Of a stretch of DNA of 64,000 nt, positions 1 through 11,320 are shown piece by piece. The first letter of the stretch is position 1. Each line of letters begins with the position of its first letter. The notes beneath the pieces were generated by a model. That model saw nothing but the letters and a program-made list of their open reading frames with translations, had not been told where the DNA came from and did not search any database. The position numbers and the translations under genes are program-made. The DNA is taken from contig NZ_CP050253.1 in assembly GCF_011745665.1 (NCBI RefSeq), positions 2,145,418 through 2,209,417 of the forward strand, given 5' to 3'. This stretch comes from Zophobihabitans entericus. GTDB taxonomy: Bacteria > Pseudomonadota > Gammaproteobacteria > Enterobacterales > Orbaceae.

Positions 1-8
1 CAGGAAGA

Positions 9-434
9 TCAGCTTTGTTCAGTATGGAAATAGTGTTCATATTGACAGAGTTCTTGCCAGAGTTGACGTTTATCTTTAGGTGATTTAGCCAGTGCTGATA
101 AAGAGAGTGTTTTAATGGTTGGTCTGTTGTTAACAGAACCACCAGCAGGCCAGCTTTCTGGTAATGGCTGATTAATAAACCAGACAACGGCATTAAACTG
201 TTCCGGTAGCATAATCAGTTGCTCCGGCTTTAAAGTGAGGACATTTTGTCTGGTCAGGCGAATGGCTTTTAGAATATCATCAAAGATCTTTTCTTCAGTC
301 GACTCAGCAGATACTGTGAGTAAACGAATCTCAGGAGTCAGTGTAATTGCTACTTCTCCCATTAAAGACGCAGGTCTGCGCACGGTATATTGGGTAATAC
401 CAAGTTGTTCAAGATACCAGTCACGATGATTCAT
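9..434 (-). CDS. holD: DNA polymerase III psi subunit
   Basis: Psi joins chi (HolC) to the clamp-loader complex of the replicative polymerase and links it to SSB-coated DNA. The reading frame opens upstream at 482, but the HolD-like part starts at Met 434: NHRDWYLEQLGITQY closely resembles the E. coli N-terminus (RRDWQLQQLGITQW). The tail LWQELCQYEHYF matches the E. coli ending LWQQICTYEHDFF. Length from 434 is about 141 residues, near the usual 137. No clear Shine-Dalgarno precedes any candidate start, so 458 or 482 remain possible. It is divergent from rsmC, the same pairing as in E. coli. Confidence 0.9.
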   Translation of the reverse strand: MNHRDWYLEQLGITQYTVRRPASLMGEVAITLTPEIRLLTVSAESTEEKIFDDILKAIRLTRQNVLTLKPEQLIMLPEQFNAVVWFINQPLPESWPAGGSVNNRPTIKTLSLSALAKSPKDKRQLWQELCQYEHYFHTEQS

Positions 435-515
435 ATTGGATAATATTAGCTTATTCATAAGGTAAGATTGTATAATCAGCATCAGATTTTAGAAAGACTA
501 TTTTAGGAAAATATC

Positions 516-1532
516 ATGAATTCAGCAACAACCCCTGCCAGTCAGGTCATTGAGCGTCATTTAGAAGAGTTTACGGACAGTAAAGTTCTGTTTGCTGGTG
601 ATTTACAGGATGATTTTCCTGCTTACCTTACTGCTAAAGCAGTAAAAGTACATACTACTCAGTTCCATTATTATCAGGGATTACATAAAAAGCTGGGTGA
701 GAATATTCGCTTTGGGTTATTGCCTGTGGCTGATCTCTTTAATGACACTGATACTTTGATTTATTACTGGCCAAAAAGCAAAGCTGAAGCTCAGTTTCAG
801 TTATCTGCGTTATTAAACCAGCTCTCTAAAGGTAGCCGGGTTTTTATTGTAGGTGAAAATCGGTCTGGTGTGCGCAGTGTTGAAACGATGCTGGCTGATT
901 TTGGTCGAATTCAAAAAGTGGATACTGCACGTCGCTGTAGCTTATATCATTTTGAAGCAGAAAGCCGTCTGGCCTTTGATCTTAAAGAGTGGTGGCAAAC
1001 ATATCAGATTGATGATGTTACGATTAAAAGTTTACCTGGAGTGTTCAGTGCTCAGCATCTGGATGTTGGAAGCGAATTACTTTTAAGTGCTTTACAGGAA
1101 AAACCAGAGATTATTCGAGGTCAGATTCTCGATTTAGGTTGCGGGGCTGGTGTACTTGCTTCTGTAATTGGTACAGCTCATCAAGATGTCACTTTAACAC
1201 TTACCGATGTTAGTGCCGCTGCGCTGGCAGCGAGTGAAGCAACGCTCAAAGCTAATGGATTAACCGGTAGTATTATCGCCAGTGATGTATTCTCTCATGT
1301 AGAAGGGAAGTTTGATTTAATTATTTCAAATCCACCTTTTCATGACGGACGTGAAACGAATTATACAGCAGTTGAGTCTTTGATCCGGGATGCCAAAAAA
1401 CATCTGACCATCAATGGTAAAATCTGTTTAGTGGCAAATAGCTTTTTACCATATCCTGATTTACTTGACCGGGCTTTTGGACGTCATCAGGTTTTGGTAC
1501 AAACGAATAAATTTAAGGTATATTTAGCTTAA
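516..1532 (+). CDS. rsmC: 16S rRNA m2G1207 methyltransferase RsmC
   Basis: RsmC methylates N2 of G1207 in 16S rRNA within assembled 30S subunits, using S-adenosylmethionine. The protein has 338 residues (E. coli 343) and the expected two-domain layout: a degenerate N-terminal methyltransferase-like domain, then a catalytic Rossmann domain. The latter has the SAM motif DLGCGAG at about 206-212 and the amino-methyltransferase motif NPPF at 272-275. An AGGAAA stretch lies just upstream of the ATG. It is divergent from holD across a gap of about 80 bases that presumably holds both promoters. The identification is firm from motifs, length and neighbour. Confidence 0.95.
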   Translation: MNSATTPASQVIERHLEEFTDSKVLFAGDLQDDFPAYLTAKAVKVHTTQFHYYQGLHKKLGENIRFGLLPVADLFNDTDTLIYYWPKSKAEAQFQLSALLNQLSKGSRVFIVGENRSGVRSVETMLADFGRIQKVDTARRCSLYHFEAESRLAFDLKEWWQTYQIDDVTIKSLPGVFSAQHLDVGSELLLSALQEKPEIIRGQILDLGCGAGVLASVIGTAHQDVTLTLTDVSAAALAASEATLKANGLTGSIIASDVFSHVEGKFDLIISNPPFHDGRETNYTAVESLIRDAKKHLTINGKICLVANSFLPYPDLLDRAFGRHQVLVQTNKFKVYLA

Positions 1533-1612
1533 GTTTTATGACTGACACTGAATGTCAGGTATAGTCTATTACAGTTGATATACATTTATCGTCATAGCAA
1601 GAGGGCAAAAGA

Positions 1613-2038
1613 ATGGCAAAAGAGTCAAAAGGAAGTTGTTTGTGCGGTAAAGTCGCTATTACTGTTACTTTAAATAATACCGGCTTACATGCCTGTCATT
1701 GTAATACCTGTCGTAAATGGGGTGGTGGCCCTCTATTCGGCTATTTCCATGAAGGTCTGATTGCGTTAAAAGGTAAGGAGTATGTCTCTACTTATAACTC
1801 TTCTGACTGGGCGGAACGTTCGTTTTGCAAACATTGTGGCTCTCATTTGTTGTATAAAATAAAAGGGCAGGACATCTATTCTATTTCCGCCTGGATTTTA
1901 GATGATGTTGAAAATATTCACTTTGATAGTCAGGTCTTTATTGATAAAAAACCGGCGTATTACAGCCTGGCTGATAAGACCGAAGAGTATACGGAAGAGC
2001 AGGTGTTAGCTATGTATGCGAGTGAGAGTCAAAAATAA
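1613..2038 (+). CDS. GFA-family (glutathione-dependent formaldehyde-activating-like) zinc protein
   Basis: This is a 141-residue single-domain member of the GFA/CENP-V family. It shows the paired zinc-binding cysteine motifs of the family: CLC near residue 9, CHCNTC at about 28-33, and a later CKHCG. The family is named after an enzyme reported to catalyse glutathione-formaldehyde adduct formation, but most members have no proven reaction, so the substrate is unknown. An AAGAGGGC stretch precedes the ATG. The gene stands alone between rsmC and a bidirectional terminator shared with convergent ychF. Confidence 0.85.
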   Translation: MAKESKGSCLCGKVAITVTLNNTGLHACHCNTCRKWGGGPLFGYFHEGLIALKGKEYVSTYNSSDWAERSFCKHCGSHLLYKIKGQDIYSISAWILDDVENIHFDSQVFIDKKPAYYSLADKTEEYTEEQVLAMYASESQK

Positions 2039-2052
2039 TCATTTCCTCTGAA

Positions 2053-2087
2053 TATAAAAAAGGGCTTACATAAGCCCTTTTTTATAT
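2053..2087. terminator. Bidirectional intrinsic terminator
   Basis: A GGGCTTA/TAAGCCC stem with a short loop is flanked by an A-run on one side and a T-run on the other. It can therefore end transcription from both the GFA-family gene on the plus strand and ychF on the minus strand. Confidence 0.85.
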
Positions 2088-2102
2088 GATTTTTAATGTG
2101 GG

Positions 2103-3194
2103 TTAGACATTAAATAAGAAGTTCATCACATCGCCATCTTTAACGATATAATCTTTTCCTTCTGAGCGCATTTTGCCCGCTTCTTTAGCACCTTGTTCAC
2201 CTTTGTATTTGATGAAATCATCAAATGCGATAGTTTGAGCACGAATAAAGCCTTTTTCAAAATCGGTATGAATTTTACCGGCAGCTTGTGGTGCAGTATC
2301 ACCAACAGAGATAGTCCAGGCACGAACTTCTTTTACACCAGCGGTGAAATAGGTTTGCAGATTTAGTAACTGATATCCGGCACGAATCACACGGTTTAGT
2401 CCGGGTTCTTCAAGTCCCAGTTCAGCCATAAATTCTGCACGTTCATCATCTTCCAATTCAGCAATATCAGATTCAACGGCTGCACAGACAGGAACAACAA
2501 CCGCACCTTCATTTTTTGCGATTTCTCTGACGCGATCTAAATAAGGGTTATTTTCAAAACCATCTTCATTGACGTTGGCAATGTACATAGTTGGTTTTAA
2601 TGTCAGGAAACTTAAGTATTTGATTGCGGCTAGTTCTTCTTTGTCTAAACCAAGTGAGCGGAGCATACCCGCATTCTCAAGTTGTGGCAGACATTTTTCC
2701 AGAACAGATTGCTCAAACTTAGCGTCTTTATCGCCACCTTTTGCTTTCTTCTGTACGCGTAAAATAGCACGCTCACATGTTTCAAGATCGGCAAGTGCCA
2801 GTTCTGTGTTAATGATATCGATATCTTCTGCTGGATCGATTTTACCCGCAACGTGAATGATATTTTCATTTTCAAAACAGCGCACAACATGGCCGATCGC
2901 TTCTGTTTCACGAATATTAGATAAGAACTGATTACCCAGACCCTCACCTTTTGATGCACCTTTAACCAAACCTGCAATATCCACAAACTCCATCGTTGTT
3001 GGAACTACGCGTTGTGGTTTGATAATTTCAGCCAGCTGATCTAATCGTGGATCAGGCATTGGTACAACACCAGTATTTGGTTCTATGGTACAGAAAGGAA
3101 AGTTAGCAGCTTCAATACCCGCTTTGGTTAGTGCATTAAATAGTGTTGATTTTCCAACATTAGGCAATCCAACAATCCCACATTTAAATCCCAT
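2103..3194 (-). CDS. ychF: Redox-responsive Obg-like ATPase/GTPase YchF
   Basis: YchF is a universally conserved Obg-family P-loop protein that hydrolyses ATP better than GTP, binds ribosomes and negatively affects the oxidative stress response in E. coli. The sequence has the G1 loop GLPNVGKST at 9-17, the switch segment [17 protein letters not shown], a helical insertion and the C-terminal TGS-like domain ending in [12 protein letters not shown]. Length 363 residues is the family norm. The ATG at 3194 opens with the conserved [16 protein letters not shown]. It is transcribed towards the GFA gene and in many Enterobacterales it follows pth, which is not present here. Confidence 0.96.
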   Translation of the reverse strand: MGFKCGIVGLPNVGKSTLFNALTKAGIEAANFPFCTIEPNTGVVPMPDPRLDQLAEIIKPQRVVPTTMEFVDIAGLVKGASKGEGLGNQFLSNIRETEAIGHVVRCFENENIIHVAGKIDPAEDIDIINTELALADLETCERAILRVQKKAKGGDKDAKFEQSVLEKCLPQLENAGMLRSLGLDKEELAAIKYLSFLTLKPTMYIANVNEDGFENNPYLDRVREIAKNEGAVVVPVCAAVESDIAELEDDERAEFMAELGLEEPGLNRVIRAGYQLLNLQTYFTAGVKEVRAWTISVGDTAPQAAGKIHTDFEKGFIRAQTIAFDDFIKYKGEQGAKEAGKMRSEGKDYIVKDGDVMNFLFNV

Positions 3195-3301
3195 GACAAT
3201 ACCTTTTTCTTTGATAAATTCTATTTAGCGTAGCTATTTTAATGTTAAAGTAACGGCGTATTATATACCAATTTATTCCATTTCCATAACTGAGAATCGA
3301 T

Positions 3302-3883
3302 ATGAATGTTCTTGCTCATCTTCATTTAGCCACTTTAGCGCAAAGTTCTTTAGTTGGTAATGTGGTTGCTGATTTTGTCAAAGGTAATCCATATCAACAA
3401 TATCATACAGTGATTGCTGATGGCATTATGATGCACCGTCGTATTGATGCCATGATTGATAATATTCCTGAGGTCAGACAAGCTAAATCACTGTTTGCAA
3501 CAGAGAATCAACGGGTAGCATTTATTACACTAGATGTCGTGTGGGATCATTTTTTATCTAAACATTGGTCTCAGTTTATGAAAAATAGTACTGTTACTGA
3601 ATTTAGTGAAGCGGCAAGACAACAAATTCTGCCTGACTTTAGTATGATGCCGGAGAGTTTTCAGCGTTTTATGTCAGCACTATGGCGAGAAAACTGGCTG
3701 GAAGAGTATCGTCATATTGAAGCGATTGATGACACATTGAGTAGCATGGCAAAACGCCGACCAAAACTTTCTGCATTAAAAGATTCTTTTACCGATTTTA
3801 CTTTGCATTATGATGCACTGGAACAGTTATTCTTCCAGTTTTATCCTCGTTTAATTGAGCTGGCTAAGAATGCTAAGCTATAG
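3302..3883 (+). CDS. acpH: Acyl carrier protein phosphodiesterase AcpH
   Basis: AcpH removes the 4'-phosphopantetheine arm from holo-ACP and so takes part in ACP prosthetic-group turnover. The protein is 193 residues long (E. coli 193). It begins MNVLAHLHLA and carries the family landmarks GNVVADFVKG, a GIMMHRRIDA segment and DVVWDHFLSKHW. These acidic and histidine residues belong to the HD-like metal site described for the family. It is a single gene divergent from ychF, with no obvious operon partners. Confidence 0.92.
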   Translation: MNVLAHLHLATLAQSSLVGNVVADFVKGNPYQQYHTVIADGIMMHRRIDAMIDNIPEVRQAKSLFATENQRVAFITLDVVWDHFLSKHWSQFMKNSTVTEFSEAARQQILPDFSMMPESFQRFMSALWRENWLEEYRHIEAIDDTLSSMAKRRPKLSALKDSFTDFTLHYDALEQLFFQFYPRLIELAKNAKL

Positions 3884-3997
3884 TTAATTTATACTCAGTT
3901 CAAAGGTCTTTTATATTTCTGAGGTAGAAGTAGATAATAATCAATTAAGATTATGCTATAATGTCGCCACATTTAACCCGTTCTATTTTATTGATAT

Positions 3998-5413
3998 ATG
4001 GCTAAACAAATTAAAGCAATTAAATGCCCACATTGTGGTAGTGTTGAAAAAACCAAACTAGATAAAGACCTCTACCATTGTGAGAACTGTCAGACAGATT
4101 ATTTTTTAGATAATGATGATGTAAATATTAATATTAATCATAAAACAGATGACTCATCCAAAAAAGAGTTTTCTGATTATGCGAAAAATCCGTTATATAT
4201 TGTAGGTTCTATTGTATCGGTATTAGTTATTGCTAGTTTTATTATTAGCAGTTTATTCTCAAGCAGTAAGCCTCCGGTACGCACAGTTGTCGTCACACAG
4301 CCGCCAGTTACCAGACCAACAGTGACACCGACTCCTGTGCCAACGCCTGAACCTAAGCCAAATAAATATCGTGTAAATCAGTATATGTATTATCCAATGG
4401 TGACTAAAAATAATAATATTTTATTACTGAGTTTGCACTATCGGACATATGACAGATCTGGCGATACATTAAATGGCTACTATTTTGAGGTGAAAGATCT
4501 CTCTATTATTGATCCAGCAAAACAGATAGTAAAAGAGCAACAGATTAAAGCAGCAGGAACTAAACAATATACCAGTACTTATGAAGACTGGGATTATCGT
4601 CAGTTTGCTGATGGTAATGTGTATTTAACTCTGGGGCAAAATAAAGTCTTTAAACTGGATCAGGAAACATTTGAATTTACTGACGTAACCAATACTATTT
4701 TTGGTAATCATAGTGAGTTTAGTTCAGGCTTTGCTACGATTAATCTTGCGCCGTGGGGCTATGAAGACAGTCTATATTTAATGACCAACAATGGTAAAGA
4801 GTACTACTATTATCCTCTGGCAGATCAGGTTTATGATGCATTTGGTACTGAAATCAGAACGAAGTTTAGCCAGTTAGATAAAGCGCGTAATGAGAGTGAT
4901 GAGATCTACACCAGAACATCTTATATCTTTGCTAAAGATTCTGCAAAAGATGTAACTCGTCTGATCAAAGTGGTTTATGACACTAAGAATATTTCAGATA
5001 AAGATAAGTTCGGTTTTAGCTTCCCAGGTAAAGACGGTGCTCCTTATAAAATAAACTTCCAGTGGCAGGAAGGGCCCGTGCATGAAACTAAAGATCTGAC
5101 CCCAGATCGTAGCTACTTTAATCCGGGTGTGGTTTATACTGATAAAGATACATTAATTATACGTACTAAACTTAATGCGGCACCTAATGCAGTATATAAT
5201 CTGCAAAGTCTGGATCCGAATACGGGTGAAGTGAAATGGACGTTCAGAGGCGATGAAAAGCTCAATTTTACTTTACTGGCAACAATGGATACTCATAAAC
5301 TTTATCAGCATAATGTGCTTGTTCCTTATGAGAAAGGTTATTTCTTGCTACTTGGATATGATAAATATCTATTTTTGAATAAAAATGGTGAGAAAATTAG
5401 GGAAAGCCAGTAA
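3998..5413 (+). CDS. Zinc-ribbon membrane-anchored protein with PQQ-like C-terminal repeats, function unknown
   Basis: I do not recognise this as a named family. Residues 10-31 hold two CxxC pairs (CPHC and CENC), a probable zinc ribbon. A single membrane segment spans about 66-88. A Pro/Thr-rich linker runs from about 92 to 121, and roughly 350 extracytoplasmic residues follow. Near the C-terminus LDPNTGEVKWTF resembles the repeat signature of PQQ-like beta-propellers, and similar 'value read-out' segments occur earlier. The predicted orientation is ribbon inside and propeller-like domain outside. The gene stands alone and is followed by its own terminator. A sensor or envelope scaffold is conceivable, but no function can be assigned. 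Confidence 0.75.
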   Translation: MAKQIKAIKCPHCGSVEKTKLDKDLYHCENCQTDYFLDNDDVNININHKTDDSSKKEFSDYAKNPLYIVGSIVSVLVIASFIISSLFSSSKPPVRTVVVTQPPVTRPTVTPTPVPTPEPKPNKYRVNQYMYYPMVTKNNNILLLSLHYRTYDRSGDTLNGYYFEVKDLSIIDPAKQIVKEQQIKAAGTKQYTSTYEDWDYRQFADGNVYLTLGQNKVFKLDQETFEFTDVTNTIFGNHSEFSSGFATINLAPWGYEDSLYLMTNNGKEYYYYPLADQVYDAFGTEIRTKFSQLDKARNESDEIYTRTSYIFAKDSAKDVTRLIKVVYDTKNISDKDKFGFSFPGKDGAPYKINFQWQEGPVHETKDLTPDRSYFNPGVVYTDKDTLIIRTKLNAAPNAVYNLQSLDPNTGEVKWTFRGDEKLNFTLLATMDTHKLYQHNVLVPYEKGYFLLLGYDKYLFLNKNGEKIRESQ

Positions 5414-5424
5414 TTTAGTTATAT

Positions 5425-5453
5425 AAAAAAGCCTTCTGAACAGAAGGCTTTTT
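5425..5453 (+). terminator. Intrinsic terminator after the zinc-ribbon membrane protein gene
   Basis: GCCTTCTG/CAGAAGGC forms an 8-bp stem followed by a T-run, 17 bases beyond the stop codon. Confidence 0.85.
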
Positions 5454-5470
5454 ACTTTAAAATGAAGTCT

Positions 5471-6215
5471 TTAAGCTGCAATAGTTAAGATATATTCCAC
5501 TTTAGCAATAATTTCAAACTTAACCTGACTATTTAATTGAATTAAATAATCTTTATATAACGGATTGTCACTATATATGATAACCATTTTCAATAGGATC
5601 GTATTGAATACGTTTAATTAGTAATGTGTTGTTTAAAGCAACAACAAAAATACCTTCAAGTGCTCCAAACCATGGTTTGATATTGATTAAAGCAATATCA
5701 CCATGAGTTAACAAACCATTTGAACTGTCACCAGAAATCGTGGTCATAAATAGATTTTCATTCAGTAGTTTTTCTTTGCGTAACCAGTTTTTACTTAGTG
5801 ACCATTGACCTAAAGTTTTGGGAGGATTCTCTTTATCAAGCAGACTATTGAAGTCAACTTCATTGATGAGGTAATTATTAGTTGAGCTGGCTGCTGTAAA
5901 GTTACCGCTGATATTATCATTTAATGTATAGCTGTTAGTATTTGTATCAGCAGGATCTTCACCAGTTGCTAGCCATGACACTGAGACATTCCCCACTTTA
6001 GCAATAATAAGTAAATTTTGTAGAGTCGGTTCAGAGTCACCACGAACATATTTTCTTATGGCACTTTCTGAAAGTTGACACATTTCAGCAAAAGTTGTCA
6101 TCGATTGCTTTCCAATAACAAAACGTAGCCTTTGTGCAAATGTATTTGTTTCTTCATTTATATTAGGCAAACTAGTGCTATCCGGGGAATTGCTTTTACT
6201 GTTGGCTATCATCAC
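5471..6215 (-). pseudogene. CI/LexA-like repressor (HTH plus S24 domain) with a C-terminal frameshift
   Basis: An N-terminal XRE-type helix-turn-helix occupies about residues 26-86 (ending SVSWLATGEDP, typical of phage-type repressors), followed by an S24 domain. The nucleophile is Ser164 in SGDSS and the likely base is Lys201 in LLIKRIQ. The frame stops after YHI at residue 214. In another frame the expected S24 ending continues at once (SDNPLYKDYLIQLN, then VKFEIIAKVEYIL) and stops at 5471. The break lies in a TA dinucleotide tract at 5572-5578; one extra TA unit would restore a protein of about 248 residues. The Ala-Gly autocleavage site usual in LexA was not seen. GTG at 6215 or the adjacent ATG could start, after GAAGGA. 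No other phage genes are nearby. Confidence 0.8.
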
Positions 6216-7025
6216 AATGAAATCCTTCTATTTATTTCTAAAATTTACTATCGTCCAATTGATAATAGTATGTACACATTATTTATATGAGTTAGTCCTT
6301 TGCTTAAGGCATGATCGCATAAAGAATTGAAAAAATAAAGTGACATAAGCCTGCTTTATGACGTACTTAATGGACATGTTTTAGATAATTCTTAATGAAT
6401 TTTTGATAAAAAAATCACATTAAATTTACTTTTTTGTAAAACAATTTACTAAAAAATAATAAAAAATTATCAATAATAATTTATCAGTATCAAAACCTCT
6501 TCTGATAAATTTGGTTTATGTGGTTAAAATAAGAGAGTGACATTAGAGGCTAATGATGGTTCTGATAAAAGAAGTTTTTGATTAAAAGAAAGAATGGATA
6601 ATGTTAAATTAATATCCAAAAATATGTATAAAAAAGTGAATGTCCGATGATTCATTTCAATAAAATAAACTGTGAAATTTAACTGCCATGCTGTTACTGA
6701 TTCTGGCGAATAAGCTGCAAGATAGCTCTAGGTATATTACAACCTTAAAACAAATAAATATAATGATTAACTATGAATATTATAATATCTGAATCATTCT
6801 AATTATGGGATTCTGACCAAAAAGAAAAAATATAAAAAGAATAAAAGTAATAATTATAGGTATTTTTGTCATAAAACGGATGTACTTATAAATAAAAAAA
6901 TCAGTATAGTAAAGAACCTAAAAGAGTATTTTTAGTTCAAAAAATAATCAAAACGGCACAAAAAGATAAAGTTTATTTTTATCTACATTTTATTATTGCT
7001 CATTATTTTATTGATATTTATTATA
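6216..7025. other. AT-rich intergenic region with no convincing gene
   Basis: This 810-bp stretch lies upstream of the repressor gene and beyond the 3' end of moeA. It is strongly AT-rich, more so than the neighbouring genes, and I see no reading frame with a plausible start and ribosome site. It contains several TCTGATAAA-type words and the inverted repeat listed separately. It may hold repressor control sites or be the remnant of an acquired segment. Confidence 0.6.
6479..6510. repeat. Perfect 9-bp inverted repeat, possible operator
   Basis: ATTTATCAG at 6479-6487 and CTGATAAAT at 6502-6510 are exact inverse complements separated by 14 bases. The site lies about 265 bp upstream of the repressor start. 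An operator or a hairpin are both possible; no experimental or comparative support is visible here. Confidence 0.4.
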
Positions 7026-8255
7026 TTATTTTAGCAGAGCATTAAATAATTCTACTGTAACCCATTCTCCAGCTGTGACATTCCCGCGTTCTTTTTCGAG
7101 GATAATAAAACAATCAGCCAGACTTAAAGATTGAGTGATGTGAGAGCCTTGCTGGCCGGTTGTTGTGACGGTGAGTTCTCCTGATTGAGTGACAAGAAGT
7201 TGACCTCGTTGAAAATCCAATCGACCGGGTGATTTTTTTAGGTTAACCAAAGTTTTAGCTTGTAATCCCTGTATTGAAGGGGATTGAGTATATCCGGACA
7301 TTTTCAAAATGAGTGGTTGGACTAATTGATAAAATGTGACTACTGCTGAAACAGGATTCCCAGGTAGACCACAAAATAGTGTTTTATGAATGTGACCAAA
7401 AGCAAAAGGCTTACCGGGTTTCATCGCAATTTTCCAGAAATTAATGTGTCCCAGTTCATTCAAGACTTGTTTAGTATAATCAGCATCACCAACAGAGACT
7501 CCTCCACTGGTAATCACTAAATCTGCTAAATCAGCTGCTTGTAAAAAAGCGCGCTTTATTTTTTGTTCATCATCCGGGATAATTCCTAAATCGATCACTT
7601 CACAACCAAGCTGTTTAAGTAACAGTAGTAGTGTGAATCGGTTACTATCATAAATCTGTCCCGATTTAAGTTCAGTTCCCAGAGAAACGAGCTCATCACC
7701 GGTAGAGAAAATAGCTACTTTCAGAGGTTTATAAACCTCAACCTGTGTAAGTCCAAGTGTTGCAAGGCTTGACAGCATTGGGATGGTCAATTTTTGTCCT
7801 GTCGGAATAATTTCCGCATTTTGTTTTGCATCTTCTCCCAGAAAACGAATATTTTGTTTAGGTTTTACTGGATGAGTAAAACGAATGCCAATATCGGTTA
7901 TTTCAGTTTCTTCCTGCATAACAACAGCTTCAGCCTCTGTTGGCACAGGCGCTCCGGTCATGATTCTTAGGCAAGTACCGATTGGCCAGTCTGGAAGAGT
8001 ACTTTGTCCGGCAAAGATTTTTCCGGCTACCGGTAAGACAGGTTGCTGAGACAGATCACTTAAACGAATAGCATAGCCATCCATAGCGGAATTATTAAAA
8101 CCAGGTACATTAATGGGAGATATAATCGGTTTGGCAGTAATACGATGCAAGCAATCTAGAGTTGATAATGTTTCTATTTGTGGAAACGCGGTTGCATGAG
8201 CCAAAATTTGTTGTTTAGCATCTGCAAAATCTAAAAAAAGTGCTTGTTTAGTCAT
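7026..8255 (-). CDS. moeA: Molybdopterin molybdenumtransferase MoeA
   Basis: MoeA inserts molybdate into adenylylated molybdopterin, the last step of molybdenum cofactor synthesis. The frame opens at 8306, but the family alignment begins at Met 8255 (MTKQALFLDF), which has an AGAGAA ribosome site. That gives 409 residues (E. coli 411). Clear landmarks are PGFNNSAMDGYA, IMTGAPVPTEAEAVVMQEE, FSTGDEL, the MPT-binding SGGVSVGDADYTK and the C-terminal GNVTAGEWV. It is monocistronic here: the frequent partner moeB is absent, and nothing else for cofactor synthesis lies in the window. Confidence 0.95.
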   Translation of the reverse strand: MTKQALFLDFADAKQQILAHATAFPQIETLSTLDCLHRITAKPIISPINVPGFNNSAMDGYAIRLSDLSQQPVLPVAGKIFAGQSTLPDWPIGTCLRIMTGAPVPTEAEAVVMQEETEITDIGIRFTHPVKPKQNIRFLGEDAKQNAEIIPTGQKLTIPMLSSLATLGLTQVEVYKPLKVAIFSTGDELVSLGTELKSGQIYDSNRFTLLLLLKQLGCEVIDLGIIPDDEQKIKRAFLQAADLADLVITSGGVSVGDADYTKQVLNELGHINFWKIAMKPGKPFAFGHIHKTLFCGLPGNPVSAVVTFYQLVQPLILKMSGYTQSPSIQGLQAKTLVNLKKSPGRLDFQRGQLLVTQSGELTVTTTGQQGSHITQSLSLADCFIILEKERGNVTAGEWVTVELFNALLK

Positions 8256-8456
8256 GGTATTCTCTTTAAGTAGCCTAATCGTTTTAACCTTAGCATTATT
8301 ATTCAATAAACTGAGATAAAAAGTATAGTTATCTATTATAACGAGTGATTATATCACTGATAATTTATTTGATAGATCACAACTTTAGTTTAAAAAATAG
8401 ATATACATCACATTATTAAAGATTAATTATTGTTCGAAAAAGAAAATAACTATATA

Positions 8457-8568
8457 TATAATATATAAATATAATTAAAAACAACGAAAAGCTGTTTTAT
8501 CATCTGAACTCATGTGGATTGATAAAAACAACATTCAGAACCTAAACATTAATGTTTAGGTTTTTTTT
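8457..8568 (+). ncRNA. Candidate small RNA ending in an orphan terminator
   Basis: A plus-strand intrinsic terminator (stem arms CCTAAACATT/AATGTTTAGG, then eight Ts at 8561-8568) has no plus-strand gene in front of it, since moeA and the his operon both lie on the minus strand. Just upstream, TGTTTTATCA (8493-8502) pairs with TGATAAAAACA (8520-8530) with one bulge. TATAAT words occur at 8457 and 8470. Two stem-loops plus a U-tail would suit a short trans-acting RNA. The -35 element is not convincing, so this is only a candidate. The palindrome may alternatively serve the his operon end. Confidence 0.4.
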
Positions 8569-8593
8569 GTCTTGTGAGTATTGATATTACTGC

Positions 8594-9201
8594 TTATTTT
8601 TTATGGCGATTTTTTAAAATAGCGATGACATCTTTAAGGCAGAGCTCCTGATCTTGTAATAAAACTAGCAAGTGATAAATAAGATCAGCTGATTCATTTA
8701 CTAGTTCATTTTTATCATGAACTGTGGCAGCCAGCGCAGTTTCTACACCTTCTTCACCTACTTTTTGGGCAATACGTTTTGTACCGGAGGCATATAATTT
8801 TGCTGTATAAGAACTCTCTGGAGAGGCTGCTTTCCGAGAAGCTAACAATTGTTCCAGTTGATATAGAAATCCCCATTCACTTTGTGTATTACCAAAGCAG
8901 CTTGAAGTTCCTAAGTGACAGGTTGGACCAACAGGCTCGGCCAAAATCAGTAACGTATCTTTATCACAATCAAGGCTAATATCGGTAATGTTAAGGTAGT
9001 TACCTGAACTTTCACCTTTAGTCCAAAGTCGTTGTTTAGTGCGAGAGTAAAAAGTGACTCTACCTAAGCGTTCTGTTTCAGCCAGTGCTTCCTGATTCAT
9101 ATAGCCAAGCATCAGCACCTCACCAGAAATTGCGTGTTGTATAATTGCCGGAATCAGGTTATCCACTTTTTGCCAGTCAATTTGTTGTTTTTGTTCAGCG
9201 C

Positions 9202-9208
<7 letters not shown>
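8594..9208 (-). CDS. hisI: Bifunctional phosphoribosyl-AMP cyclohydrolase / phosphoribosyl-ATP pyrophosphatase HisIE
   Basis: HisIE carries out the second and third steps of histidine synthesis: hydrolysis of PR-ATP to PR-AMP and opening of the adenine ring. The N-terminal cyclohydrolase domain has the metal-binding cysteines in SLDCDKD and [15 protein letters not shown]. The C-terminal pyrophosphatase helices include [20 protein letters not shown] and [14 protein letters not shown]. The 204 residues match the fused enterobacterial type. It is the last gene of the operon, and its start overlaps the end of hisF by 7 bases, implying coupled translation. Confidence 0.97.

Positions 9209-11319
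<2,111 letters not shown>

Positions 11320-11320
<1 letters not shown>

Noticed and set aside
5471-7025. Prophage remnant suggested by the CI-like repressor
   Set aside because: No integrase, cro, replication or structural phage gene is present; a lone repressor does not support a prophage call.
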